Source of the DNA: Bradyrhizobium sp. CCGE-LA001
Lineage (GTDB): Bacteria > Pseudomonadota > Alphaproteobacteria > Rhizobiales > Xanthobacteraceae
Reading direction: 5' to 3'
Length of the DNA: 64,000 nucleotides
NCBI RefSeq assembly: GCF_000296215.2
Contig: NZ_CP013949.1
Span: 3,155,501-3,219,500, forward strand
Part shown: one piece after another, positions 28,571 through 37,700 of the stretch
How the letters are laid out: each line of letters starts with the position of its first letter
Numbering within the stretch: the stretch's first letter is position 1
Translations under genes and position numbers: made by a program
The notes under the pieces: generated by a model
Database searches by the model: none
The model's input: the letters and a program-made list of their open reading frames with translations, nothing else
Told to the model about the DNA's origin: nothing

Positions 28571-28692
28571 CAAAGTCTCCTGTCGGCCAGCACTAATCAC
28601 CAATCGCGGGCAAAGACAAAGCCGAAATCAGGCGGCGAGGGGCTTGCGCTCAGCTCTTGCTTTGCGCAACAGGGGCGGGACAGGAGGCTGGT

Positions 28693-29634
28693 GTGGGCTT
28701 TGCGGGCGCGATGGTGGTGGCGATGGCGGTGGATGCTCTTCTGGGCTGGCCGGGCGCGCTGTTCGCGCGGATCGGCCATCCCGTGATCTGGCTGGGCCGG
28801 CTGATTGCGGCGATCGACACCGCGTGGAATCGGGCGTCCGATCCGCCATGGCTTCGCCGCGCCGCGGGTATTGCCGGAGCGCTCGTGGTGATCGCGGTTG
28901 CTGTGGCACTCGGCTGGGTCCTTCAAACGGTCCTGTTCTCAGGCTGGATCCAGCTCGCGCTGGTCGGCATCCTGGCCTGGCCACTGGTGGCGCAACGCTC
29001 GCTGCATGATCATGTCGCGGCCGTTGCGATGCCGTTGCAGGCCGGCGACATCGCCGCAGCACGCGAGGCGGTCTCGCGCATCGTCGGGCGCGATCCCGCA
29101 ACGCTCGATGAAGCCGGCATCGCGCGTGCAACGATCGAGAGCCTCGCCGAGAACGCGTCCGACGGCATCGTCGCACCGGTGTTCTGGGGCGCGCTGTTCG
29201 GCCTGCCTGGTATTTTGGGCTACAAGGCGATCAACACGCTGGACTCCATGATCGGCCATCGCAGCGAGCGCCACGAGGCGTTCGGCTGGGCCGCGGCGCG
29301 CATCGACGATGTCGCCAATTTCATTCCGGCGCGCCTGACCGGATTCTTGTTCGTGCTGCTGGCGCCGCGGCGATCCGAGGCGCTGTCATGCATGACGCGC
29401 GATGCGCGACGTCATCGCTCGCCCAACGCCGGCTGGCCCGAAGCAGCCATGGCGGGCGCGCTTCGAGTGCGGCTCAGCGGCCCGCGCATCTATCACGGCA
29501 GCATCACCAACGAGCCCTGGCTCAACGAAGGCGCGCGCGATCCGCTTGCCGCCGACATCGGCGAGGGGCTGGCGGTGTATCGCCGCGCCATGCTGCTGCT
29601 CGCCGGCGTGCTTGCGATCCTGGCCTTCGCGTGA
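28693..29634 (+). CDS. cbiB: CbiB (CobD), adenosylcobinamide-phosphate synthase
   Basis: 313 residues from a GTG at 28693, chosen because AGGAGG sits just upstream. It attaches aminopropanol phosphate to adenosylcobyric acid in the membrane. Family features: HPVIWLGRLIAAIDTAWN, LAENASDGIVAPVFW, then YKAINTLDSMIGHRSERHE, with hydrophobic helices at both ends. The name follows Salmonella; the P. denitrificans name is CobD. The stop at 29632-29634 overlaps or nearly abuts the next gene, so cbiB and cobD are co-translated. Together they build the amide-linked side arm. Confidence 0.94.
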   Translation: MGFAGAMVVAMAVDALLGWPGALFARIGHPVIWLGRLIAAIDTAWNRASDPPWLRRAAGIAGALVVIAVAVALGWVLQTVLFSGWIQLALVGILAWPLVAQRSLHDHVAAVAMPLQAGDIAAAREAVSRIVGRDPATLDEAGIARATIESLAENASDGIVAPVFWGALFGLPGILGYKAINTLDSMIGHRSERHEAFGWAAARIDDVANFIPARLTGFLFVLLAPRRSEALSCMTRDARRHRSPNAGWPEAAMAGALRVRLSGPRIYHGSITNEPWLNEGARDPLAADIGEGLAVYRRAMLLLAGVLAILAFA

Positions 29635-29645
29635 AAGAACCGGGC

Positions 29646-30611
29646 ATGCGCGAGCACGGTGGAAATCTCGATCTGGCCCAGCAGCGTTTTGGCGGCCGCG
29701 CTGAGGACTGGATTGATCTCTCGACGGGGATCAACCGGGCGCCCTATCCCGTGGGCGAGGTCAGTTCGCGGGCGTGGACCGCGCTGCCGTCGCGCGCCGA
29801 GATCGAGGCCCTGCATCAGGCAGCGCGGCACGCCTATCGCACCAGCGCGCCCATCGTTGCGATGGGCGGTGCGCAGGGCGCCATTCAGTTGCTGCCGCAA
29901 CTCGCATCGCCCGGCCGTGCGCGCATTCTGGCGCCGACCTACAATGAATATGCCGGAGTGCTGTCGGCTGCCGGTTGGGAGGTCGAGGAGGTTAGGGAGC
30001 CCGACGCACTGGCGGGCGCGGATCTTGCCATCATCGTCAATCCCAATAATCCCGATGGCCGGAGCTCTGCGCCACAAGATTTGCTCGCACTTCTGCCGCG
30101 CGTCGGCCGTCTCGTCGTCGACGAGAGTTTTGCGGACGCGCTTCCACAGCTGTCGCTCGCGCCGCAGGCGGATCGGCCGGGATTGCTGATCTTGCGCTCG
30201 TTCGGAAAATTTTACGGACTTGCCGGCTTGCGGCTGGGTTTTGCAATCGGCAACGTGGCCGATATCGGCAAGCTCGCGGCGCTGTCGGGTCCTTGGCCGG
30301 TCTCGGGCGCGGCGATCGCAATCGGCAGCCGCGCCTTGCGTGACGATGCCTGGGCCGAGGCCACGTCAGCGCGACTTGTTCGCGATTGTGGACGTCTCGA
30401 TGAGATGGCGCGCGGGAAGGGCTGGACGCTCGTTGGTGGTGCGCCGCTGTTTCGGCTGTACGAAACGCCCGACGCACTGGTCGCCCAGGAAAAGCTCGCG
30501 CGTGGCCAGATCTGGTCCCGCGTCTTCGCGCAGAACCCGACATGGCTACGCCTCGGGCTTCCCGGCAGCGAAGTTGAATGGACGCGCCTTGCCGAAGTTC
30601 TAGCGGGCTAG
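29646..30611 (+). CDS. cobD: CobD (CobC), threonine-phosphate decarboxylase
   Basis: About 321 residues from the ATG at 29646; a GTG at 29631, overlapping the cbiB stop, is the alternative. It is a PLP enzyme of the histidinol-phosphate aminotransferase fold that makes aminopropanol phosphate from threonine phosphate. Seen: MREHGGNLDLAQQRFGG, DLSTGINRAPYP, NPNNPDGR, and the PLP lysine region ILRSFGKFYGLAGLRLGFAI. The P. denitrificans name is CobC. Its 3' end overlaps the 3' end of cobQ on the other strand by 12 bases. Confidence 0.93.
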   Translation: MREHGGNLDLAQQRFGGRAEDWIDLSTGINRAPYPVGEVSSRAWTALPSRAEIEALHQAARHAYRTSAPIVAMGGAQGAIQLLPQLASPGRARILAPTYNEYAGVLSAAGWEVEEVREPDALAGADLAIIVNPNNPDGRSSAPQDLLALLPRVGRLVVDESFADALPQLSLAPQADRPGLLILRSFGKFYGLAGLRLGFAIGNVADIGKLAALSGPWPVSGAAIAIGSRALRDDAWAEATSARLVRDCGRLDEMARGKGWTLVGGAPLFRLYETPDALVAQEKLARGQIWSRVFAQNPTWLRLGLPGSEVEWTRLAEVLAG

Positions 30612-32048
30612 CGCGAGCAGATCGCCGACGTCGAGGTGTTTCTCGATGTGATCGGCGAGGGCATCGAGCGCGCTCTCGACTCTTGCATGATAAGGCTCGT
30701 CTCCTGCGGGAATGTCGAGCTTGGCGAGATACGCCTTGCGGAACTCGTCCGACGTGAACAGGCCGTGCAGATAGCTGCCCTGCACGCGCCCATCGGCGGA
30801 GATCGCCCCTTCCGGCTCACCATTCAGATTCGCAAATGGCCGTGCGCGATCGGGCCCGTCGGTGCGGCCGATGTGGATTTCATAGGCCTCGATCGGCTGT
30901 TCGGTTGCGGCATGCAAGGCGGCGACGCGCGTCAGCGTCTTCTGCGGGCTCATCACCGTCTCGACATCCAGCAGCCCGAGCCCCGGCGTATCGCCCGCGG
31001 GGCCTTCGATGCCCTCGGGGTCGGCAACGCTGCGCCCGAGCATCTGATAGCCGCCACAGAGGCCGAGCACGTGGCCACCCCTGCGGTGATGCGCGAGGAG
31101 ATCGATGTCCCAGCCCTGCGCGCGCAGGAAGGCGAGATCTCCGCGTGTGGATTTGGAGCCGGGGATGATGACGAGGCGGACGTCGCCGGGAATGGCTTCG
31201 CCCGGACGCACCATCACGAGGTCGACACTGGGCTCGAGCTTGAGCGGATCGAGATCGTCGAAATTGGCGATACGCGACAGCGCGAGGCATGCGATCTTGC
31301 ATTGGCCCGGCTTGCGCGCATCGCTCAGGCCCAGCGCGTCCTCGGCCGGCAGCTCGCCGGCGCGCGCGAACCATGGCAGCACGCCGAACCCGCGCCAGGC
31401 GGTCTTCGCTTCGATCAGTCTGTAGCCGTCGTCGAACAGCGTGGGATCGCCGCGGAACTTGTTGATGACGAAGCCCTGGATCATCGCGGCATCGTCGGGG
31501 TCGATCACGGTCTTGATGCCGACGAGCTGGGCGATGACGCCGCCGCGGTCGATGTCGCCGACCAGCACGACGGGTACGTCGGCCTTGCGCGCAAAGCCCA
31601 TATTGGCGATGTCGGCCTTGCGCAAATTCACCTCGGCCGGACTGCCGGCACCTTCGACCAGCACGAGATCGGCCCGCGCTTTCAGGCGCTCGAAACTTTC
31701 CAGCACCGCGCCCATCAGCGATGGCTTCATCGCCGCATAGTCGCGCGCCCGCGCGGTGGCGATGCGTTTGCCGTGAACGATCACCTGCGCGCCTACATCC
31801 GTCTCGGGCTTCAGCAGCACCGGGTTCATGTCGGTGTGCGGCTCGACGCCGGCGGCGAGCGCCTGCAGCGCCTGGGCGCGGCCGATCTCGCCGCCATCGA
31901 CGGTGACGGCCGCGTTGTTCGACATGTTCTGCGGCTTGAACGGGAGCGTGCGCAGGCCGCGTCGCGCGAAGGCGCGCGCAAGGCCGGCGACGATGAGCGA
32001 CTTGCCCACGTCCGAGCCGGCCCCCTGGATCATCAATGCGCGCGCCAT
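30600..32048 (-). CDS. cobQ: CobQ, cobyric acid synthase
   Basis: 482 residues, normal for the family. It uses glutamine and ATP to amidate carboxylates b, d, e and g of adenosylcobyrinate a,c-diamide. The N-terminal ATPase half has QGAGSDVGKSLI at residues 8-19 and FKPQNMSNNA near residue 37. The C-terminal class I amidotransferase half has the nucleophile C331 in LGLCGGYQMLG. It follows cobO with only seven bases between, so cobO-cobQ form a minus-strand operon. The stop region overlaps the end of cobD on the opposite strand. Confidence 0.95.
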   Translation of the reverse strand: MARALMIQGAGSDVGKSLIVAGLARAFARRGLRTLPFKPQNMSNNAAVTVDGGEIGRAQALQALAAGVEPHTDMNPVLLKPETDVGAQVIVHGKRIATARARDYAAMKPSLMGAVLESFERLKARADLVLVEGAGSPAEVNLRKADIANMGFARKADVPVVLVGDIDRGGVIAQLVGIKTVIDPDDAAMIQGFVINKFRGDPTLFDDGYRLIEAKTAWRGFGVLPWFARAGELPAEDALGLSDARKPGQCKIACLALSRIANFDDLDPLKLEPSVDLVMVRPGEAIPGDVRLVIIPGSKSTRGDLAFLRAQGWDIDLLAHHRRGGHVLGLCGGYQMLGRSVADPEGIEGPAGDTPGLGLLDVETVMSPQKTLTRVAALHAATEQPIEAYEIHIGRTDGPDRARPFANLNGEPEGAISADGRVQGSYLHGLFTSDEFRKAYLAKLDIPAGDEPYHARVESALDALADHIEKHLDVGDLLALAR

Positions 32049-32055
32049 CGTAGCT

Positions 32056-32691
32056 TCAGAACTCGACGCCGGCCTGCGCCTTGATGCCGGAGCGGAAAGG
32101 ATGCTTGACCAGTGTCATCTCGGTGACGAGATCGGCGATTTCGATCAGCTCGTCCTTGGCGTTGCGCCCGGTGAGGACGACATGCGTCATCTCAGGCTTC
32201 TGCGTCGTCAGGAATTCGACCACGTCGGCGATGTCGAGATAGTCGTAGCGCAGCGCGATGTTGATCTCGTCGAGCACGACCATGCGCAGGCTCGGATCGC
32301 GGATCAGTTCCTTGGCCTTCTCCCAGCCGGCGCGCGCTGCCGCGATGTCGCGCGCGCGGTCCTGCGTCTCCCAGGTGAAACCTTCGCCCATCGCGTGGAA
32401 CTGGCACAGGTCGCCGAAATGGCCGGTGAGCAGGCGCCGCTCGCCGGTATCCCAGGCGCCCTTGATGAACTGCACGACCGCGCAGGGAAAGCCATGGGCG
32501 ACACAGCGAACGATCATGCCGAAGGCCGAGGAGGACTTGCCCTTGCCGGCGCCGGTGTGGACGATGATGAGGCCTTTTTCGCCGCTCTTGGTCGCCATGA
32601 TCTTGTCGCGGGCGGCCTTCTTCTTCGCCATTTTTTGGGCGTGGCGGGCGTCGGTTTCCTCGCCCGTTTGGGTCTCCGGTTCAGGCGTCAT
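32056..32691 (-). CDS. cobO: CobO, cob(I)yrinic acid a,c-diamide adenosyltransferase
   Basis: 211 residues from the ATG at 32691, which has AAGGA upstream; the frame runs further up but lacks features. It transfers adenosyl from ATP to the cobalt. The P-loop HTGAGKGKSSSAFG sits near residue 45, VVQFIKGAWDTGERRLL follows, and VVLDEINIALRYDYLD and HVVLTGRNAKDELIEIAD complete the BtuR/CobO pattern. The N-terminus is charged and Lys-rich. It diverges from the riboswitch-led corrin operon across about 70 bases. Confidence 0.95.
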   Translation of the reverse strand: MTPEPETQTGEETDARHAQKMAKKKAARDKIMATKSGEKGLIIVHTGAGKGKSSSAFGMIVRCVAHGFPCAVVQFIKGAWDTGERRLLTGHFGDLCQFHAMGEGFTWETQDRARDIAAARAGWEKAKELIRDPSLRMVVLDEINIALRYDYLDIADVVEFLTTQKPEMTHVVLTGRNAKDELIEIADLVTEMTLVKHPFRSGIKAQAGVEF

Positions 32692-32708
32692 GGTCCCGGT
32701 CCTTCGGC

Positions 32709-32737
32709 TTGACAAGTGGCGGCCGGCGGCAAATGGT
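32709..32737 (+). promoter_or_regulatory. Possible promoter for the corrin operon
   Basis: A perfect TTGACA at 32709-32714, then 17 bases, then AATGGT at 32732-32737, which is a poor -10. Transcription would begin about 20 bases before the riboswitch at 32763. The good -35 and its position support it; the weak -10 does not. Confidence 0.3.
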
Positions 32738-32762
32738 GGGCCGGCGTTGGTTCCTGTCCTAT

Positions 32763-32940
32763 GACAGGCGAAGAGGGAATGCGATAGGGTCCGAATCGGC
32801 AAGATTTAGGTCCAAAATGCAGCCGCCCCCGCGACCGTGACCGGAGAGATGCCCGAAGCCACTGACTCCCGAAAGGGAATCGGGAAGGCGGGGATCGAAG
32901 GGCAAAACCCTGCTCCGCAAGCCGGGAGACCTGCCAGCGC
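32763..32940 (+). promoter_or_regulatory. Cobalamin riboswitch 1 (leader of the DUF1636-cobW-cobN operon)
   Basis: Conserved blocks in order: gagggaatgcg, GCAGCCGCCCCCGCGACCGT, GAAGCCACTG, CGGGAAGGCG, and the B12 box GCCGGGAGACCTGCC at 32921-32935. The order and spacing match adenosylcobalamin aptamers. It ends about 107 bases before the start of the DUF1636 gene, so the expression platform lies between. High B12 would be expected to shut down the downstream corrin operon. Confidence 0.93.
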
Positions 32941-33046
32941 GGACGATTTTGGACCGGCGGACGGGGTGTTCCGCGACGGGGAAACGGGCCTTTCGAAACC
33001 GGTCCGTGCGCCTCTTCGCTTCCCGCTGTTTATTCTGGAAGGGGCG

Positions 33047-33421
33047 ATGACGGTCACACTTCACGTCTGTATTACCTGCCGCGCCGGCCAGACGCTTGGC
33101 GAGGGCGAGACGACGCCCGGCAAGCGGTTGCATGGTGCGATCCTCGACGCCGGCGTGCCCGACGGCGTCCAAGTGGTTCCCGTCGAATGCCTGTCGGCCT
33201 GCAGCCAGGGCTGTTCGGTCGCGCTCAGTGCGCCCGGCCGCTGGTCCTATGTCTATGGCCGCCTGTCGGATGCGAATGCGCACGACGTGGTCGCGGGCGC
33301 TGCAGCCTATGCGGCCGCGCCTGACGGGCTCGTGCCCTGGCGCAGCCGTCCGGAAATCTTCCGCAAGCAATCGCTTGCCCGCATTCCCCCCATTGCCGTC
33401 GTGCCGGAGGCCGCCGAATGA
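33047..33421 (+). CDS. DUF1636-type small cysteine-rich protein, probable Fe-S or metal-binding protein
   Basis: 124 residues from the ATG at 33047 (GGAAGGGG upstream). Five cysteines lie at C8, C11, C48, C52 and C56: VCITCRAG, then VECLSACSQGCSVAL. The spacing resembles thioredoxin-fold 2Fe-2S ferredoxins, and the protein matches my memory of the DUF1636 family. It is the first gene behind B12 riboswitch 1 and overlaps cobW by four bases (ATGA). A role in cobalt insertion or redox supply to the corrin pathway is therefore likely, but that is inference. No biochemical function is known to me. Confidence 0.75.
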   Translation: MTVTLHVCITCRAGQTLGEGETTPGKRLHGAILDAGVPDGVQVVPVECLSACSQGCSVALSAPGRWSYVYGRLSDANAHDVVAGAAAYAAAPDGLVPWRSRPEIFRKQSLARIPPIAVVPEAAE

Positions 33422-34452
33422 ACTCGCTCGCAAAAGTCCCCGTCACGGTGGTCACCGGTTTCCTCGGCTCCGGCAAGACGACGCTGATCCAGCATCTGCT
33501 CGCCAATCCCGGCGGCAAGAAGCTTGCAGTGCTCGTCAACGAGTTCGGCAGCGAGGGCGTCGATGGCGAGATCCTGAAATCCTGCGCCGACGCCAATTGC
33601 CCGGAAGAGAACATCGTCGAGCTCGCCAATGGCTGCATCTGCTGCACCGTCGCCGACGATTTCATTCCGACCATGGAGCAGCTTTTGGCGCGGCCCGTGA
33701 AGCCCGATCACATCCTGATCGAGACGTCGGGCCTGGCACTGCCGAAGCCGCTTTTGAAGGCGTTCGACTGGCCGGAGATCCGTTCGCGCATCACGGTCGA
33801 CGGCGTGATCGCGCTGGCCGATGCCGAAGCCGTCGCGGCCGGCCGTTTCGCGCCGGATCCGGCTGCGGTGGAAGCACAGCGCGCGGCGGACGAGAATCTC
33901 GATCACGAGACGCCGCTGTCGGAAGTGTTCGAGGACCAGATCGCCTGCGCCGACATCGTGCTGCTGACCAAGGCCGATCTTGCGGGCACGGCGGGAATCG
34001 AAGCGGCCAAGGCCGCGATCACCGCGGAGATGCCGCGCCCCGTGCCGATGCTGCCGGTCACAGACGGTGCAATCGACGCGCGCGTCATCCTCGGGCTCGG
34101 CGCTGCCGCGGAGAACGATCTCGCCGCGCGCCCCTCGCATCATGACGGCGAAGAGGAGCACGAGCATGACGACTTCGCGTCCGTTGTGATCGACCTTCCG
34201 GAGGTCTCGGACATCGACGCGCTCGTGGCATCCGTCCAGAAGCTGGCGCGCGAGCAGAACGTGTTGCGCACCAAGGGCTATATCGCCGTCGCGGGCAAGC
34301 CGATGCGCCTGTTGCTGCAGGCGGTCGGCGAGCGCGTGCGCCACCAGTTCGACAGGCCCTGGGGCGCGGGTGTCAGGCGGTCGAAACTCGTCGTGATCGG
34401 CGAGCACGGCGATATCGATGAAGCCGCGATCAAGGCGGGACTTGGTCTCTGA
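33418..34452 (+). CDS. cobW: CobW, GTP-dependent cobalt chaperone (COG0523)
   Basis: 344 residues. Members of this GTPase family deliver metals; CobW is thought to supply cobalt to the CobNST chelatase. The P-loop is GFLGSGKTT at residues 14-22. The metal-binding CxCC motif is in NGCICCTV (C73, C75, C76). A His/Glu/Asp-rich stretch near residue 240 (HHDGEEEHEHDD) may bind metal. The C-terminal CobW domain ends with VVIGEHGDIDEAAI. GGAGG precedes the start. The stop TGA shares its last base with the ATG of cobN, which supports a direct working link. Confidence 0.94.
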   Translation: MNSLAKVPVTVVTGFLGSGKTTLIQHLLANPGGKKLAVLVNEFGSEGVDGEILKSCADANCPEENIVELANGCICCTVADDFIPTMEQLLARPVKPDHILIETSGLALPKPLLKAFDWPEIRSRITVDGVIALADAEAVAAGRFAPDPAAVEAQRAADENLDHETPLSEVFEDQIACADIVLLTKADLAGTAGIEAAKAAITAEMPRPVPMLPVTDGAIDARVILGLGAAAENDLAARPSHHDGEEEHEHDDFASVVIDLPEVSDIDALVASVQKLAREQNVLRTKGYIAVAGKPMRLLLQAVGERVRHQFDRPWGAGVRRSKLVVIGEHGDIDEAAIKAGLGL

Positions 34453-37400
34453 TGCACGTCGTCTTCCGCGAGAGCCGCGGTCTCGAGGAGACTGCGACGC
34501 CAAGAGACATCGGCCAGGACCCGGCCGATCTCGTGGTGCTCTCGTATTCGGATTCCGACCTCGCGGCATTCGCGGCCGGCTGGCGGCGCGGCCGCAGCAG
34601 CCTGCCGTCGCTGCGGCTCGCCAACCTTGCGGAACTACGACATCCGTTGTCGGTCGACACCTATATCGAGCGCACGCTGTCGCAGGCGCGCGGCATCCTG
34701 GTGCGGCTGATCGGCGGTGAGTCCTACTGGCCGTATGGACTGGCGGCGCTCCAGCAACTGGCCAGGGATCGGGGCATCGTGCTCGCGGTGCTGCCGGCTG
34801 ATGGTCGCGACGATATGCGGCTCGATGCGTACTCGACCTTGCCGGTCTCGACGCTGCGCCGGCTCAAGGTGCTCTGCGACACCGGCGGTCCGGTCGCCGC
34901 GCAAGCGGCGATCGCGCAGCTCGCGCTGGCCTCGGGCCTCTATGCGGGACCGGTTGTCGGCGAGATGACCGTGCCGGAGATGGGATTCTATGATCCCGCG
35001 CGCGGCGTCATTGCTGCGCCGGTGGGCGGCGAGGGGAGGCCGCGCGCGCTGGTGACCTTCTATCGCTCCTATCTCACCGCTGCCGACACCGGCCCGGTCG
35101 ACGCCTTGATCGCCGCGCTGCGCGCGAAGGGGTTTGAGGCCTATGGTGCGTTCGTCACCTCGCTGAAGGCGGCGGGCGTTGCCGATTGGCTGCGCGCGCA
35201 TCTGGCGCAAAATCCTGCGGCGGCGATCGTCAACGCGACGGCGTTCTCGGCCCTCGGCGACGATGGCGCGACGCCGTTCGATGCCGCATCGTGCCCGGTC
35301 TTCCAAGTCGCGCTCTCCACCGCGCGGCGGGAGGACTGGGCGGACTCGCTGCGTGGCTTGTCGCCGGGCGATCTCGCGATGCATGTCGTGCTGCCTGAAG
35401 TCGACGGCCGTCTGTTCGCGGGCGTGGTGAGCTTCAAATCCGCTGCGGAGCGCGATCCCGATCTGCAGTTCTCGCATCTGGCGCATCGGCCCGACGAGGA
35501 GCGTGTGAGCGCTGTTGCCGCGCGCGTTGCCGCCTGGCGCCGTCTTGCGGAGAAGCCGGCGGGCAAAAAGCGGCTGGCGATCGTGCTGTCGAACTATCCG
35601 GGTCGCCCGCACCAGATCGCACATGCCGTTGGGCTCGACGCGCTCGCGTCCGTCGAGGCCTTGATCTCCGATCTTTCGGAGGCCGGTTTCGATGTTGCGC
35701 CGGTCGAAGCGCTCGGCGAGACGCTGCTGAAGCAGAGTTTGTCCTGGAGCCTCGCCGATTATCGCACGGCGCTGCCGCGTTTGCCGCAATCCTTGCAGGA
35801 TGATGTTGCGCAGGCCTGGGGCGTGCCGGAGCATGATCCGAGCTGCCGTGACGGCGCATTCCACTTCGCTGCGATCGCGTGCGGCAGGTCGATCATCGCG
35901 GTCCAGCCGGAGCGTGGCGATGCAGCCACGCGCGATGCCGAATATCACGATCTCGCCCGCACGCCGCGCCACGCCTATGTCGCGTTTTATCTCTGGCTCC
36001 GCGAGCAGGGCACCGATGCCGTCGTGCACATGGGAGCGCATGGCACGCTGGAATGGTTGCCCGGCAAATCCGTGGCCCTGTCGCAGGCGTGCTGGCCGGA
36101 AGCACTGATCGGCGATCGCCCCGTCATCTATCCCTTCATCGTCAACGATCCCGGCGAAGCCGCGCAGGCCAAGCGCCGCATCGGCGCCGTCAGCATCGGC
36201 CACCTTCCGCCGCCGCTTGAACAATCGGCAGTGCCGGAAGGCCTGCGCCGGCTCGAGCGCCTGCTCGACGAATATTCGACGGCCGATGGTCTCGATCCCG
36301 CCCGTCGTCAGCGCCTGATCGCGGCGATCCGTGACGAGGCGCGTGCTGCAGGCCTGGAAGATGATCTCGGCCTCGATGCATCGGCAGCGCCAGCCGAAGC
36401 GATCCCAAGGATCGACCGCTTCGTCTGCGATCTCAAGGAAAGCCAGTTCGGCGACGGCTTGCACGTGTTCGGCCGCGGCGCCTGCGGCGAGGCCGAGCGC
36501 GATGCGCTACGTGCCGCGCTCGCAGGCCAGCGCGTTGCGCCGGGGCCGTCGGGCTCGCCCTATCGCGGCCGCCAGGACGTGCTGCCGACGGGGCGCAATC
36601 TCTTCGCCGTCGATCCGCGCGCGGTGCCGACGCCCTCGGCGCATGCGCAGGGCATCAGGCTCGCCGAAGAGCTGCTCCGCCGGCACTTGCAGGATCATGG
36701 CGATTGGCCGAAGGGCCTCGTCGTCGACCTCTGGGGCTCGGCGACGATGCGCACCGCGGGCGAGGAGTTCGCGATGGCGCTGCATTTGGCCGGTCTTGCG
36801 CCGCGCTGGGATCATGCTTCCGGCCGCGTCACCGGCTACGACATCATCGCGCCGGCCGAGCTCGGCCGTCCCCGCATCGACGTCACGCTGCGGGTATCAG
36901 GCCTGTTCCGCGACGTCTTTTCCGGCCTGGCACAATTGTTCGAGGCCGGCGCCGAGGCGCTCGCGAGCCGCGAGGACGAGGGCGACGAGAATCCCTATCG
37001 TCACCGCGCCTCGCGCGTGTTCGCGCCGCGTCCCGGACAATATGGCGTTGGCCTGTCGGCAATTCCCGATGCCTTCACACCCGAGACGCGGGATGCCGCC
37101 GGCGAAGCTTGGCTGTCGGCATCATCCTGGGCATTCCAGGCGGATGGCGCGATGCAGCCGGATCGTGCCGGCATCGAGCAGCGGCTCGCCTCCGCCGATG
37201 CGTTCGTCCATGTGCAGGATCTGCCCGAAACGGATCTGTTGCTCGCCGCCGACTATGCCGCGCATGAAGCCGGCATCGCCGCCGCGGCTGCGCATCTCGG
37301 TGCGGCAGAACCATCGCTCTATCACCTCGACACGACGCGACCCGACCAGCCTCATGCGCGAACGCTGACCGAGGAGATCTCGCGCGTCGTCCGCGCCCGC

Positions 37401-37700
37401 GCCGCCAATCCGGCCTGGATCGCCGGCATGATGCGCCACGGTTTTCGCGGGGCCGCCGAGATCGTCGCGACGTTGGAGCACATGGCCGCTTTCGCGCATC
37501 TCGCCGACGCCGTGCCGCCGCATCTGTTCGACCTGTACTATGATGCGACGCTCGGCAATGATGACGTCCGCGGCTTCATGGCGCGCGAAAATCCGGCGGC
37601 GCTCGCCGCGATGGAGACGTGCTTCACCCGCCTGCATGAGGCCTCGCTCTGGCGAACGCGCCGCAATTCGATCGCGGCTGCGCTGCGGGAGGCCTCATGA
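34452..37700 (+). CDS. cobN: CobN, cobaltochelatase large subunit
   Basis: 1,082 residues, shorter than the roughly 1,270-residue P. denitrificans enzyme but with all main blocks. It is the large subunit of the ATP-dependent, oxygen-route cobaltochelatase, which inserts Co(II) into hydrogenobyrinate a,c-diamide. Characteristic stretches: VVHMGAHGTLEWLPGKSVAL near residue 525, YPFIVNDPGEAAQAKRRIGA, and late VVDLWGSATMRTAGEEFAMA and IDVTLRVSGLFRDVFSGLAQ. Its AAA+ partners CobS and CobT (chelatase) are not in this window. It overlaps cobG by four bases. Confidence 0.95.
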   Translation: MHVVFRESRGLEETATPRDIGQDPADLVVLSYSDSDLAAFAAGWRRGRSSLPSLRLANLAELRHPLSVDTYIERTLSQARGILVRLIGGESYWPYGLAALQQLARDRGIVLAVLPADGRDDMRLDAYSTLPVSTLRRLKVLCDTGGPVAAQAAIAQLALASGLYAGPVVGEMTVPEMGFYDPARGVIAAPVGGEGRPRALVTFYRSYLTAADTGPVDALIAALRAKGFEAYGAFVTSLKAAGVADWLRAHLAQNPAAAIVNATAFSALGDDGATPFDAASCPVFQVALSTARREDWADSLRGLSPGDLAMHVVLPEVDGRLFAGVVSFKSAAERDPDLQFSHLAHRPDEERVSAVAARVAAWRRLAEKPAGKKRLAIVLSNYPGRPHQIAHAVGLDALASVEALISDLSEAGFDVAPVEALGETLLKQSLSWSLADYRTALPRLPQSLQDDVAQAWGVPEHDPSCRDGAFHFAAIACGRSIIAVQPERGDAATRDAEYHDLARTPRHAYVAFYLWLREQGTDAVVHMGAHGTLEWLPGKSVALSQACWPEALIGDRPVIYPFIVNDPGEAAQAKRRIGAVSIGHLPPPLEQSAVPEGLRRLERLLDEYSTADGLDPARRQRLIAAIRDEARAAGLEDDLGLDASAAPAEAIPRIDRFVCDLKESQFGDGLHVFGRGACGEAERDALRAALAGQRVAPGPSGSPYRGRQDVLPTGRNLFAVDPRAVPTPSAHAQGIRLAEELLRRHLQDHGDWPKGLVVDLWGSATMRTAGEEFAMALHLAGLAPRWDHASGRVTGYDIIAPAELGRPRIDVTLRVSGLFRDVFSGLAQLFEAGAEALASREDEGDENPYRHRASRVFAPRPGQYGVGLSAIPDAFTPETRDAAGEAWLSASSWAFQADGAMQPDRAGIEQRLASADAFVHVQDLPETDLLLAADYAAHEAGIAAAAAHLGAAEPSLYHLDTTRPDQPHARTLTEEISRVVRARAANPAWIAGMMRHGFRGAAEIVATLEHMAAFAHLADAVPPHLFDLYYDATLGNDDVRGFMARENPAALAAMETCFTRLHEASLWRTRRNSIAAALREAS

